Assembly: GCF_901709675.1 (NCBI RefSeq)
Contig: NC_051089.1
Location: 3,756,476-3,820,475, forward strand
DNA length: 64,000 nucleotides
DNA from: Syngnathus acus
Lineage: Eukaryota > Chordata > Actinopteri > Syngnathiformes > Syngnathidae
Direction of reading: 5' to 3'
This document shows, in pieces, positions 1 through 12,141 of the stretch. The notes under the pieces are model-generated. The model worked only from the letters and a program-made list of their open reading frames with translations. It was not told where the DNA came from and searched no databases. A program made the translations under genes and the position numbers. How positions within the stretch are numbered: the stretch's first letter is position 1; every line of letters begins with the position of its first letter.

Positions 1-1129
1 TCCAACAGCGTTAATTAGCAAATGTCTGGTTAGCGGCGTTGTTAAGACAACGGATAAAAATCCATTTATGGATGAGTACGAGTCGTCGAGATTAAACGGT
101 GCAAACATTTCATATTGAGACTCAAGTGGCTATAGCAATAATGTGAACTGTAGCAGAAGCTGTCAAACAAACTGGAGGAGGGGAAAATAGGAAAAGCAAA
201 CAGTCGAAATCGGAGCAGAAAAACGAAAACTGTAAAAGAAAATGCACACTATCACCAACTGCGGTGGACCACACATAGGCGAGGACAAAAAGGTTTCAAA
301 TTTGGATGAAAATAACCCATTTAATAAAGTAAAAAAAAAAAAAAAAAGGCTCAAACATCAACTGATCGACAACAAACTTATACAGACAAACCTCCAGATC
401 GAGAACTCAGGGTGGACTAAGCTAAACGAACACAAGAGGGAGCTATCATAAATATACTAAAATAACAAACCTTGTTAAATAACCAAACAAATCTAAATAG
501 CACCAGACAATAAGTAAATACTAGAGTGCATTTAAACTATAAAGTACATTTAAAAAAAAAACAGAAAAAAACAAATAAATGGTCACAATTTGTGTGATCA
601 TAAATGAAGGGGCAGAAAAAGCGGGACACATTTTCCCATGCTTTCCCAGGTGAGTTGAGATATGAGGCAGGAAGCAGCGTACGAAAATGATTGCATACGG
701 CACAAACTTCAAAGAGCAATGCTTCATTATAATCGTCGCAGTCGCGCAGGTAGGCAAAGCCGGTCGGTCGGTTGGTGAGCTCTGGGGAAAGCGACGATAT
801 AAATAGTGGATTCTTTAATCTTGTTGAAAATACGCTAATCTGACGGCAGCAAGCGCTTCTCATCTGTTTTTAGCGCTTCTTCACAACCGAAAGTGGATTA
901 CACTCGACTAGAACGCCCTTGAGCATCGGAGATGTGACCTTGCAGCTTTGGTGAAGATGAATGCTTCAAATTAGAAAAAAGATTAAAATATTTTCTTAGC
1001 ACTTACAAGAATGTAGAATTTTAAAGCAGCGGCCTCCAAATTTTTTCACTGCACTTTTGAGTCAAACCATAAGGGCGGGAATTATAGAAACAAATAAAAA
1101 CTAACGAGTGAAAATATCATACTGACTCG

Positions 1130-1480
1130 AACGCTATTTTGAAACCTTGATGCTGTCTTCAATCAACTAGCCCAGACTTAAGACCTTACTTTCAAACAAC
1201 CAAAATATTAAATACCGTATAATATTACCGCCTTATAGTCCGGTGCGCCTTATAGTCCGGAAAATACGGTAATCACATTCTAGGCTTGAAACCTGAAGTT
1301 GAAGTCAACTTGGAATGTGAAATCTCAAGACTTGTTTGAAACCCTAAAGCAGCTTATTTAAAAACCTAGCCCTTATTTGAAACACTATCTTGAAAGCCTT
1401 ATTTGACACCCTAACCCAGGTTTAAAATCCTAATTTGGAACCTCAGGCCTTCTCTGAGACCCTAATATACGATGGTAGGA
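1130..1480. repeat. Degenerate short-unit array (TTTGAAACCCTAA-like)
   Basis: Diverged copies of a unit of roughly 20-25 bp containing TTGAAACCCTAA or ATTTGACACCCTAA recur across this stretch and are interrupted by the 55-bp MITE at 1215. A smaller patch of similar units lies at 57950-58010. Confidence 0.5.
1215..1269. mobile_element. Minimal copy of the TA-flanked CCGTATTTTCC MITE
   Basis: A 55-bp element beginning CCGTAT and ending CCGGAAAATACGG, flanked on both sides by TA (1213-1214, 1270-1271). It keeps two copies of the internal CGCCTTATAGTCCGG motif and has lost the whole interior seen in the longer copies. Confidence 0.7.
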
Positions 1481-2038
1481 TGAACGAGAAAACCAAATTG
1501 CCTCATCTTGCACGGTCATCCTTCAAAGTCGGCAGGGAACACAAGAGGGCGAGAACCTTAAAGAGCGGATGTTAACAAGCAGCCGGCTGGCCACCTAATG
1601 AAAATTGTCTTCAATCTAATGAGAGACACGAGCGGTCGCCGCTAGACTCCCAGCCTTTTTATCCAGCGCTCTGATTGCATTTGCTCGCCGGACCGTCGTT
1701 TGATGCCGAGGAGCCGCCACGAGTCGCCCGCCTACCCTTTATGAAATGCCTCTTGGTGGAATCAATAACAATGTTAGACTTGATTAAAACACCAATAAGG
1801 ACCCTCACAAAGGATTTTACCCATCAGACCGCCGCCGTGCAGAAGCTACTTTGTTATATTTTGTTTTGTTTTTTTCACAGCGAAGCGAGCGAGTCGGTGG
1901 AGCATGGTGATTGTGTTTGCGTGTGGCTTGGGATGTTTGCATCCTTCCTGAAGGGAAACAACACGCTTGTGCACGTTGGAATACAAAGTCTTCATTTTTT
2001 GTGGGCATTCAGACACCACCAACTATCGGTTTTATATA

Positions 2039-2426
2039 CCGTATTTTCCGGACTATAAGGCGCACCTAAAAACCTCAAATTTTCTCAAAAGCCGCCTTAT
2101 AGTCTGACGCGCCTTATATATGGACCAAATTCCTACATTTAAACTGGCCCGAAGCATTGTGTCATGAAATCAATCATAAGTGGCCCGCTGAAGACTATGA
2201 ATCATGAATCAAAAAGACTATGGATCATTATTTTGTGATTATAAAGTAATTTGTTGCGTCTGAAGTTGAAATAAAAAAGATTAAATGGAGAATGATTTGA
2301 TTTGGATTAAAAATCTGACATGATGCATTAATGGTGCGCCTTATAGTAGGACAAAGTTTTAAAATGGGCCATTCATTGAAGGTGCGCCTTATAGTCCGGT
2401 GCGCCTTATAGTCCGGAAAATACGGT
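2039..2426 (+). mobile_element. TA-flanked CCGTATTTTCC MITE, long copy
   Basis: A 388-bp inverted-repeat element starting CCGTATTTTCCGGACTATAA and ending in its complement. The interior is AT-rich and non-coding, with repeated GCGCCTTATAGTCCGG-type motifs. It is nearly identical in layout to the copies at 13673 and 34851. The TA target suggests a Tc1/mariner-like mobiliser (inference). Confidence 0.8.
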
Positions 2427-3345
2427 GTATATATATAAAATAATGAGAATATTTTGATAGTAATATTGTGGTCACTTTACATCTGTTAAGCATCCAATCG
2501 TTCCAAAATCCTCCACATGAGACGACAGCTGGGCCAGAGTGCAACACTGAGTCACTGCTGTGCCAGTATGTACCCCCAACACACACAGACGCACTCACGC
2601 ACACACACACTCGGAGTCCCAAGGAGAGGATTTAACACTGCGACAGTTAATTAAAACAGGACAAGGCAGCCACATGCCCGCGCAGCATTGTTTCCAGCTG
2701 CAACGAGAGGTGAGGAAGACAAAAAGAAAAAAAGGAATTTTATGTGATCATCAAGTAAACAGTATTTGGCTTGTACAAAAGATGATGATTTTCAAAAGCA
2801 CATTTGCGATGTGGTGAAAAATCAAAGTCGGTTTCAACACTGCTCCTTCGAGACTCCAGTACTCAATGCCAAAACTGAAACAAGCTAATTTGCTTTACAT
2901 ATAATTTTTTTTTTAGAAAAAGCATCTGGATTACATCTCAAATATTCCCAAACTGGGCTTTCCCATCATAGATAATTATAAAAAAAAATGTTTTTTTTTT
3001 CCTCTCTCTTTATAGATTTGTGAATATATATATCAAATGAAGCAAACAAGCCGAGCTGTCAAACAGACACAGACCCAAAAAATACATAAATAAACTAATC
3101 GACTCTTTCAAAGGCTCAGCATAAAGAGCCCGCGAGGGTTGATCATTTCATACATTGTTTACAGCAGACGCTGGCTCGCTCGCTGGCTTCCTTGTTGTTT
3201 TATTGAGTTACGCTGAGATGAATTCATGCACTGGCTGCTGAGGGGCTGCGGTGAAAATGTAATTCCTGTGTCGCATCAGCGCTGTGCCTTTTATTAATTT
3301 TACAAGGCTGCTGCGTCGTTTAGCCTCATCACAGAATGCACGTTG

Positions 3346-3359
3346 GTAACCGTGGCAAC
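3346..3359. promoter_or_regulatory. Consensus RFX X-box
   Basis: GTAACC-GT-GGCAAC fits the X-box rule GTNRCC N(0-3) RGYAAC with no mismatch. It lies in ntrk3 intron 3. Function is inferred from motif only. Confidence 0.45.
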
Positions 3360-5481
3360 CTTTTGAATGAAAAAGGCGCAAGGTCGACCGTAATCTCGAT
3401 GATCCTGGTTATCTTTTGGAGAAAATAAAAGCAGTCCTCAAGACTCACAAATCTTAGTGATTAAACATAACTGGCATTTTCAACCTTAAACCAGACGAGG
3501 AATTGTTTATTTTTGGAGCATTTCAAACAAATGCTTCATAAACTGTTCCATAGAAACAATAATTAAAAAAAAATGTAATGTTGAGCCAATATTGCTAATT
3601 AACTTGCTCTGCTTCCACTAAAAATGCGGCCGCAAAAAAAAAAAAAAAATGACGGGCAGTCTTCGGAGTTGCTTTAGTGGCTATTTTCTGGAAAAGCTTT
3701 TTTTAAACTGCTCCAAAATTTGCCTACCACTCCTTTTAAAGCACCCATGAAAAACAGTGTCCCCATACATGTCAAGTTAAGCTCCTTCTAACAACCTGTC
3801 GCTTGGCACGTTGACTATTCCCATTTTGTTAAAGGGGAGGAAAAAAAAATATAATGTGAAGAGTTTCTCCTTGACAGGCCTCAAGGACATGCAAGCGTTT
3901 CAACAGTTTCACTTATAGACTGCGCCGGCATGCAAATTTATGGAAATTCAGGTAAGGTTGGCGGAATGAAGATTTACCATCCAGGCATCTTCACATAATG
4001 CCTTGTTATCTTCAAGCGATGGTCCGCCACCCACGTCGTGACAGCATGGGCGGCAGCGTAACAAAGACGTATGAGGGTTGCAGGTTAGCGGTGGAAGTGG
4101 GAAGGGGGGGGGCTTGGCAGATAGATGGGTTAAAGGTGATAGACGATTGACAAAATTAAATAAAACGTCAAAACTGTCGTCACAGTCGTAGCGGAGGTGG
4201 AAGGGGGTCAAATTGTTTTGTGAAATGCAATTTTTTTTTTTCTGCAAAGTCCAGCTACAAAGTCTGTATTAGCAATGGGAAATTCTGAATCGTTAGAAGA
4301 CCCGCAAAAAAAGTCTCATGAAATCATGTTTGACAAAAAAATGGGTTTTTGACGTTTGGGTTTGAATTGCCTCACGTTATCCTGGATAATGCTCCACTGG
4401 AATTTTCCAAAATTTCAGCCCCTAAAGTCAATTTCACTTGGTAGTGTGGACATTTGGTGGGATGTTGGGTATACCCACCAAAAGAATTAGATAAACACAA
4501 ATCATCGCAATGTAAAATTTGATAGGTCAATAATAATGGATCCAAAATATACGGAAGGTCAGCCATTTAAGTTCAAAAATCCACTTTGCCAGCTTGGTTT
4601 GCAGTCCTGGGAAAAAAAAAGGACCCGATTGCACTAATTTTGCCAACCTGATTTGAAATACCTTTAAAGCACTTTATGATGCCCGACATTCTCTTCTCAT
4701 TTGTGTGACAGATGGTCTAAAAACATTCGTCCGGCATTGTAAAAAGAACAAATGCAGCCTAGAGCAAGAACATAAGGCCAAACATGAGTGGCTGAGGATT
4801 TTAAAAAACAAAAAAGGTATTTGGCAGATTCGCAGCAAATGTCATGATTTTCTTTCATGCTCATCAGTTGAGTCATTGTTTTTTTTTTTTTTTTTTTTTT
4901 TTAAAAGTTACAAATATAGTATTTCCAAACAGTCTCAATTGGAAATGGTTGTCATTGCGGCATGGGATTCAAATAAAATAATGTTGTTCGTAAAAAGCCA
5001 GACTTGGAATGAAGTCAACGTAAAACTAAATAATAGCCAATCTAAAACGCCACATGGAAAAAAACAGAGTTTATGACAAAAATAACATGTAACAGTCAAA
5101 TCCAGATGCTCCTCACTACAAATAATCACTTTATTCATGAAACGTGTTGTTTCTGGCCTTTCTGTGCAAACACAAGCAGATTGGCGAGACGTTGACGTCG
5201 TAATGCGTGGGCACAGCTGGCAGTCTCTCGAGGCGGCGAGCCAGCGCAGTCGCACGTGATCCGAAAGACAAAGACGCGGTCGCGCCAGAAGAACCTCCCG
5301 TTTCACTGAGTCAACGACAACGGTTCCGCGCATGCCGGGACACAAACAAGTGACACTGAATTCATCAGGGATGGGCAATTTAAATTCTGGATGGGGCCAC
5401 CAAAAAAGTATGGAGAAGATACATGCAAAAAAAAAAAAAAATCGTAGTATAAGACCCAGTTCGAGCGCAACTAAGACTGTC

Positions 5482-5494
5482 TGCCATCTAGTGG
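5482..5494 (-). promoter_or_regulatory. CTCF-like core motif
   Basis: The minus strand reads CCACTAGATGGCA, a full match to the CTCF core CCASYAGRKGGCR. Motif evidence only. Confidence 0.4.
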
Positions 5495-8170
5495 TGAATG
5501 GTGATATCGCAACTTAAAACTCCAGTCTAACCTGAAATTGACTAATTTATATTGGGATTTTTCACGGTTTTGCGAGATTGGTTTTATCCCTCCCCGGTGT
5601 TTTTTGTGGGAAAGTGCAGTGAACGCTTATCCGCCCGCAAACACAAATGAGTGAGTTTCTCGATGAATAGGTTCGACAGAAAAAGATGCAAATAGATGGA
5701 TTCGTGAACCACAGATAGGCAACTATATATTATTTAAAAAAAATTAATACAGGCAATTATAAAGAGTCGTCAAGCCCCAATGTGGATTCCAAAATTTTCC
5801 CAATAATGTTGTTTTTCTCCTTTGACGGATTACTAATTACAGTATGTTCGTCAAGATGCTAAACTATTACAAATTGTTGAATTAAAGCTACGCACGCAGC
5901 TCAAAAGTTTTCATTTCCAGAACGGCGTCATTGTTTTGTCGTGAAAGTAACCCGTGACCGTTGCGACGCAATTCAATCGAGCACTCCGAGGAACTGGAGG
6001 ATTATCATAAATGGCTTGTCAAAACACAAACACACAAAATATCTTCCTTTCGCAGTCGGAAAATAGTTCTGAGTTTAATTAAAATGCCATTAGGATTGGC
6101 AGGTTCATTTGTGCACATTTTCTAGTAAATGTGCAAATGTGTCAAAGAAACACAACTCAAGACCTCAGAGATTTTAAGACTTGTACGAGTTGTTGCTAAT
6201 GCTAAACTTCATTTTACGATACAAAACTATTCCGAATATTATCCAAGTGCATTTTTGGAGGGGGGGTTAAACAGAATATCCTAAGAGTTCAAAATGGTTG
6301 CTTCAATCCCAAAAAGCCAACTTCTTACTCAACTCATTCACTGCCATTGACGACTATAGACGTCAAACTTCCATTTTAACTGGGCTGGCACAAGTTCATT
6401 TCGGGCATTGAGATGTTCTCGTGTGTCCTTTTAAGATAGATGTGTACAATTATTTTTTTATTTTGTGGTTGAAACTGATTTTCAAGGTAAATTCTCAAAA
6501 TCCTCAATAAACTTGGTAGGGCCTAGTTTTTTTGGTGTGTTTTGGTACATTCTGTTCAGTGATTAGTCTCTAACAATCAGTAATTAGTCACACATTTACA
6601 AGGAACGATAAGCAAGGTGTCGTGGGAGGTTTTCTAACTGCGAGCAAAGCAACAACGTGTCAGACAAACAACAGCTTGCAAATCAAAGTACCGCGGCTTC
6701 CGGAAGATGACGGCAGCCCGCCAGGCCTTTCGAGCCCGTTGGAATCTCTGACAACGGCAACGGGAGCAGGTTGCCACGCAGCTACCGCCGCCTCACAGCC
6801 GGCAAGGTGTTTCGACAGAACAACACCTGCTCGGCTCACGCCTGGACGACTGCCATTGCCGCACGCTGCTTTTCCAGTACCTACCGCCGTTCGCCGCTGC
6901 TTCGTTTTGATGACGCCGGGCTGAGAATAAACGGGCACATTTAAACAGGCACGGAGCCTGGCAGGACCCGCTGGGGCGGCACCGCGTGAGGCCACCTTGA
7001 CCCCCGCCGGGCCTGCCAGCTCATCATTGTTAGACGGGAGGGGGGCAATCAGAAGCAGACCTGGCGGCCCAGAAGGTGATATGTGAGCAGAATGCCACTC
7101 AATATGTTTCTGCGATTTAACGACTTGCTAGCCCTAATAAAAACTTTCTCGTACAACCATGATACCATGTTCCGAACTTTGTTGACAACAAATCTGACAC
7201 AACTGGAGGGGTGAACAAGGTCCCCACAACTACTCTCCTAATGTAAAATCATGTTCATGTCGAAAGAGCAGTAAGATGCTTCAGGTTCTGACCACAAATA
7301 TTTTATTTACTTCTACTGTTTATTCAAACAAGTTTTCCCCTCAGGCTTATCTATATTCCAAACTTTTCACATATACATCTAACTCTCAAAAATGAAAAGA
7401 CCCTGGCTAAAGATTTCTACTAAGGTCACTTTGTATTGAGTGAAACCAGAGTTTACCAAGCAAACATTTAAACAGATTTGATTTTAAAATGTCCACCGGC
7501 ATCTGACGCCAATGTTTTGCCCGCCGCTATGACATCACTTAATTAAAGCACAATCGTCTTCCTTTAACTCCTCCAGACTTAATTGGATCATTAGTATGGT
7601 GGGAATTTAATTACAAGCAAGAGAGATCTTTTCTGTATTAAATACACACGCTGTATTAGGAAGAAGTCTGAATTTCGCACTCACACATGACGGGAGTAAT
7701 CGTGTTATCGCCAGGGGTCATTTAATTTGTTATTTTATTTCAGACTTTTGAGGTGCAAACAAGTCTTATTCATTTTTGTTTTTTATTCGGCACATAAAAA
7801 GACAAATAAATAATTTATAAAAAAAAAGAAAAAATACAAAATGAAAAAAGTGAACGAGGTTGGATAAAATAACTTCCAGGAGACAGCCTATCATTATGAC
7901 GTGCTCGTAAAAAAAAGTAATTCTTCAGAAGTTGTTTCGACGAGCGCTAATTGTACTATTGTGTTCCTTTTAAAGACTTGAAGTGATGAGCTGTGTTGAA
8001 ATACTATATGCTAATATAGCTATATGCAAAAACCTGGAGCTGGAATGCCACTCAAACTGGGAGGTCGAACAAACGGTTAGCAAACGAGGGAAACTTTTGC
8101 ACTACTTCGGGTGACCGAATTGTTTTGATAACTGAACTTTATAGAGCCTAACTTTTTCGAACTTTACGCT

Positions 8171-8911
8171 ATGCCGCCCTCCAAAAAAAATGAGGGTTAC
8201 GATGAACTTAAATCATCCATTGACCTGATACGGCAAGACATTACCACACTTTTAGAGCAGCAAGCCACCCTGCTCCAGCTAACGTCTGAGCTAACGGAGC
8301 TTAAGAACTTATCGAAGGAGAAAGACGAGAAAATCCTGTCGCTTGAACGGAGAGTAGATGCACTGGAGCAGTACTCCCGACAAGAAGACCTCATAATCAC
8401 GGGTCTAAAAACATCTCACCGCTCCTACGCCAGGGCGGCGGGTCCTTCGGATCCCTCGACAGATGACTCTCCATCGGACGAGCTGTCAACGCTCGAAGAT
8501 CAGGTAGTACAGTTTTTCGAGAGTAAGCACATGGAACTCCAGAAAGGAAACATTGCCGCTTGTCACACACTCCCAAGAAACCGAAAACGACCACTGGATC
8601 CTCCGAAAATTATCATTCGGTTCGCAAATAGGAAACATAAAGTGGATCTTTTGAAGCAAGGGAGGAAGCTACAAGGAACGGGTGTTTACCTAAATGAGCA
8701 CCTCACTAAGAAGAATGCTGAGATAGCCTGGAACGCACGCAAACTGAAGAAGGAAAACAAGATTCTCGCAACGTGGGTCAGGAACTGTAAAATATGGATT
8801 AAAACAAACGGAGCAACACCAGAAGATGTCAAAACTCTCGTTGTGAGTGAACTGGAGGAACTGAAGAAATGTGGCCTGGTGGTGGGGGAACCAAACATTT
8901 ACAATGGCTGA
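8171..8911 (+). CDS. LINE ORF1 RNA-binding protein
   Basis: A 246-residue protein starting at ATG 8171. Residues about 12-70 form a heptad-rich coiled coil (LIRQDITTLLEQQATLLQL and onward), the usual trimerisation region of LINE ORF1 proteins. A segment beginning RQEDLIITGL looks like an RRM-like fold. The C-terminal part (VYLNEHLTKKN, then ARKLKKENKI..TWVRNCKIWI) resembles the FP-C-type C-terminal domain found in many CR1/L2/Jockey ORF1 proteins. It is expected to coat the element RNA as part of the RNP. No frameshift or stop is present. ORF2 follows after 131 nt in a different frame. Confidence 0.85.
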   Translation: MPPSKKNEGYDELKSSIDLIRQDITTLLEQQATLLQLTSELTELKNLSKEKDEKILSLERRVDALEQYSRQEDLIITGLKTSHRSYARAAGPSDPSTDDSPSDELSTLEDQVVQFFESKHMELQKGNIAACHTLPRNRKRPLDPPKIIIRFANRKHKVDLLKQGRKLQGTGVYLNEHLTKKNAEIAWNARKLKKENKILATWVRNCKIWIKTNGATPEDVKTLVVSELEELKKCGLVVGEPNIYNG

Positions 8912-9042
8912 ACTAATGACCATTAACTGGTACCTATGGACCCTCCGGACGAAAATAATGGATTACAGCGAAGTACAACAAGGCAAACAGAGACTGGCAG
9001 GGAGGACATCCATCTCAGGTAGACAGTTCCCCTACACTTTTC

Positions 9043-12000
9043 ATGCCATCCAGTGACATTCTCACAAATGCAGGAATTTCTGTCCCACCGAATCTTGACT
9101 CTTTACTATTTAATTCATTTGACCTAGAGAATGCTAATGCTGGTATCTATGAGTCCTTCCTTAACCCAGATACAAATTACACTCCCTTAAAATCTGTTGA
9201 AATGTCATGTGAATATTTTTCTGAAGATATGTTTAACAAACTGTGCAATACTCCTCCTGGCCACTGCCAAACAAATGTATTCTCCACTGTCCACTTCAAT
9301 GTACGGAGTATCTCTAAAAATTATGATGGTCTAAAAACCTATTTATCAACCTTAACACATTCTTTTTCAGTAATAGCTCTTACTGAAACTTGGATGGTTG
9401 ATAATACATCTAGCTATCCTCTCTCTCACTACACTCCTATACATTCCTGTAGACCAAACAAGCAAGGTGGAGGAGTCTCACTGTATGTGATTGATAACTT
9501 AAATTTCTCTCCCAGAAAGGATTTAAGTGTCAATTTTGACATGACTGTAGTAGAATCTGTGTTTATAGAACTCTCCTCTTGCTCACTTATAAACAACAAA
9601 AATGTGATAATTGGATGTATATATAGACCACCAGACTCTGATAAAATCACCTTCAATGAAGCCCTCGACTCTACTCTAGAAATTATAAACAAAGAAAACA
9701 AATTATGTGTCTTACTTGGTGACTATAATATTAATTTGCTTGAATCTAAGCAGTCACATACAGCAGACTTCCTTAATACATTATATTCCAGAAACTTTTT
9801 CCCTCTTATCAACAAACCCTCCAGGATCACAAGCTCAACGGCCACTCTCATAGACAATATCCTATTTAATTCTCTAGACTACAAGATAACATCTGGCCTT
9901 TTGATCTGTGATGTATCCGACCATCTACCTGTCTTCCATCTCATCCACAATGATAGTAGTCCTGAAATCAAAGATCATATTGGAGATCAAATGAAATTCC
10001 GCAAATTTACTGAGAAAAACATGGTATCTTTTATATCTATCATCAGCTCTGTGTCATGGGATGAGGTTATCCTGTTGCAAGATGTCAACAAAGCCTATCA
10101 CTCCCTTCTAACAATACTCACAAATGCATTAGAGTTCTCCTTTCCTTTAACTTCTAGTCGTAAAAATAACTCTAAGGGGAAACCATGGATAACGGATGAA
10201 CTAAAAAAATCTTCACGTAAAAAAAATAAACTATATAGAAAATCTATTGCAAATCCCATCCCTATAAATATAGAAACATACAAGAAATATAAAAACAGAT
10301 TTACAGCTTTACTAAGGAAAACCAAACAAACTTACTATGCTGATAAATTTACACAAGCCTCCGGTGACATCAAAACAACGTGGAATCTTATCAACCATTT
10401 ATTACATCGCAAGAAATCAAAAACATCGACCCCAAATGAGATGCTGGGGAAGAATAGAGCTCATTCAAACCCAATAGATATTTCTAATGGTTTCAATGAT
10501 TTCTTTGTAAATGTTGGCGCTACCTTGGCATCTAGCTTCTCAACCTCTGATACAAGCCCCTGTTGCCTTATTAAAGGGCAGTTTCCTTCACTCTCCATTC
10601 TTGACCCTCCTAGTGTTGAGGAAGTTTACAACATCGTCATGAGCTTGAAAAACTCGGCCCCTGGCCATGATGAGATCAGAAGCATACTTATTAAGAAAAT
10701 TATTCATTCAATAATAATTCCACTAACACACATTTTCTCCTTATCTTTAAAATTTGGCATTGTACCCCAAGAATTAAAAATTGCTAAAGTCATTCCTATC
10801 TTCAAAGCTGGTGAGACTAATGAATATGGTAATTATCGACCTATATCCGTACTTCCTTGCTTCTCCAAGATTCTAGAAAAACTGGTTTACTCAAGATTGG
10901 CAAAGCACCTAGAAACAAACAATATTCTCTATAAACATCAATACGGTTTCCGCAAAAAGTTTTCTACTGAGCATGCACTGCTTCAGCTTGCCAACCACAT
11001 CTCAACGGCTCTTGACAATAAGAAATTCGCTCTTGGTGTCTTTCTAGATTTAAGCAAAGCATTTGATACTGTCGACCATAAGATCCTCATCGCTAAGCTA
11101 GAGAGATATGGAGTGAACGATTCTGCCCTGAAATGGTTCACAAACTATCTCGCCAACAGAGAACAATATGTATATATAAATGGTTGTTCTTCCAACAGAT
11201 CTAAAATACTATTTGGGGTCCCGCAGGGCTCAATATTGGGTCCTCTATTATTTTTGGTGTACATAAATGATTTTTCCATGTCTTGTTCAAATTTTCTTCC
11301 TTTGTTATTTGCGGATGATACCAATCTCATTGCCACCCACGAGGATTTTAATTTCCTCATTGCACGTGTGAATACTGAGTTGCACGCTGTTACAAAATGG
11401 TTCAAAATAAATAAGTTGTCACTCAATATAAACAAATGTAACTTCATGATCTTCTGCAATATAAATAAATCTTACCCCAAAGAACAGGCCAAAATTTACA
11501 TAAATAATAACGAAATCCATCAAGTTACTAGCACTAAATTCCTAGGAGTTATAGTAGATAAACACTTAAACTGGTCTGAACACATTGATTTGGTTTGCAA
11601 AAGATCCATGAAAACGCTAGGTATCTTACGAAAAGTTTGTCCCTTGGTCCATCCGTCTGCTCATCTCACTCTGTATTATAGTTTCCTCTTTCCTTTACTC
11701 AATTACTGCAACATAGTCTGGGCAGCTACATATCCAACATACCTCAGCAAATTACTCATCATACAAAAGAAGTTCCTAAAAATGATCTCTTTTTCAAATA
11801 GATATGAACCATCGGCACCATTGTTTAGAAACTATTCATTACTGCCAATTGATAAAGTAAATATTCATCAAACCTGTCTACTCACCCATAAATATATATA
11901 CAGGAAACACTGTCTTCCAGCCACTTTTCATAATTTCTTCGCATTTGTATCGGAATTACATTCTTATCCTACAAGACAGGGGGACAATCTCCACCCACCG

Positions 12001-12141
12001 TCCTGTCGAACATCACGCCATCAATACAATATCCATTTTAGAGGGCCCTCACTCTGGAATGAGCTACCAATCCATATTCGATCCATATCTTCACAGGTTG
12101 CTTTTAGAAAGCACCTGAAACACCACCTTCTCCACTCATGA
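9043..12141 (+). CDS. LINE ORF2 polyprotein: APE endonuclease + reverse transcriptase
   Basis: A 1032-residue intact protein. The APE-like endonuclease occupies about residues 75-305, with HFNVRSI (84-90), TETW (114-117), GCIYRPP (191-197), GDYN (226-229) and the catalytic SDH (292-294). The reverse transcriptase follows: NYRPISVLPC, QYGFRKKFST, DLSKAFDTVDH (about 668-678), GVPQGSILGPLL (725 onward), the catalytic FADD (756-759), NINKC and FLGV. The C-terminus ends in a conserved FRGPSLWNELP...FRKHLKHHLL tail typical of CR1/L2-group elements. It would nick target DNA and prime cDNA synthesis on it. All expected catalytic residues are present, so the protein could be active. The ATG at 9043 is the first in this frame and gives a normal length. 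Confidence 0.93.
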   Translation: MPSSDILTNAGISVPPNLDSLLFNSFDLENANAGIYESFLNPDTNYTPLKSVEMSCEYFSEDMFNKLCNTPPGHCQTNVFSTVHFNVRSISKNYDGLKTYLSTLTHSFSVIALTETWMVDNTSSYPLSHYTPIHSCRPNKQGGGVSLYVIDNLNFSPRKDLSVNFDMTVVESVFIELSSCSLINNKNVIIGCIYRPPDSDKITFNEALDSTLEIINKENKLCVLLGDYNINLLESKQSHTADFLNTLYSRNFFPLINKPSRITSSTATLIDNILFNSLDYKITSGLLICDVSDHLPVFHLIHNDSSPEIKDHIGDQMKFRKFTEKNMVSFISIISSVSWDEVILLQDVNKAYHSLLTILTNALEFSFPLTSSRKNNSKGKPWITDELKKSSRKKNKLYRKSIANPIPINIETYKKYKNRFTALLRKTKQTYYADKFTQASGDIKTTWNLINHLLHRKKSKTSTPNEMLGKNRAHSNPIDISNGFNDFFVNVGATLASSFSTSDTSPCCLIKGQFPSLSILDPPSVEEVYNIVMSLKNSAPGHDEIRSILIKKIIHSIIIPLTHIFSLSLKFGIVPQELKIAKVIPIFKAGETNEYGNYRPISVLPCFSKILEKLVYSRLAKHLETNNILYKHQYGFRKKFSTEHALLQLANHISTALDNKKFALGVFLDLSKAFDTVDHKILIAKLERYGVNDSALKWFTNYLANREQYVYINGCSSNRSKILFGVPQGSILGPLLFLVYINDFSMSCSNFLPLLFADDTNLIATHEDFNFLIARVNTELHAVTKWFKINKLSLNINKCNFMIFCNINKSYPKEQAKIYINNNEIHQVTSTKFLGVIVDKHLNWSEHIDLVCKRSMKTLGILRKVCPLVHPSAHLTLYYSFLFPLLNYCNIVWAATYPTYLSKLLIIQKKFLKMISFSNRYEPSAPLFRNYSLLPIDKVNIHQTCLLTHKYIYRKHCLPATFHNFFAFVSELHSYPTRQGDNLHPPSCRTSRHQYNIHFRGPSLWNELPIHIRSISSQVAFRKHLKHHLLHS

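Noticed and set aside
4935-5378. A minus-strand frame of 147 codons
   Set aside because: No recognisable domain and no splice or conservation evidence; it is treated as chance.
6622-7020. GC-rich patch with overlapping open frames on both strands
   Set aside because: Open frames follow from base composition. The peptides are low-complexity Ala/Pro/Arg without a known family.
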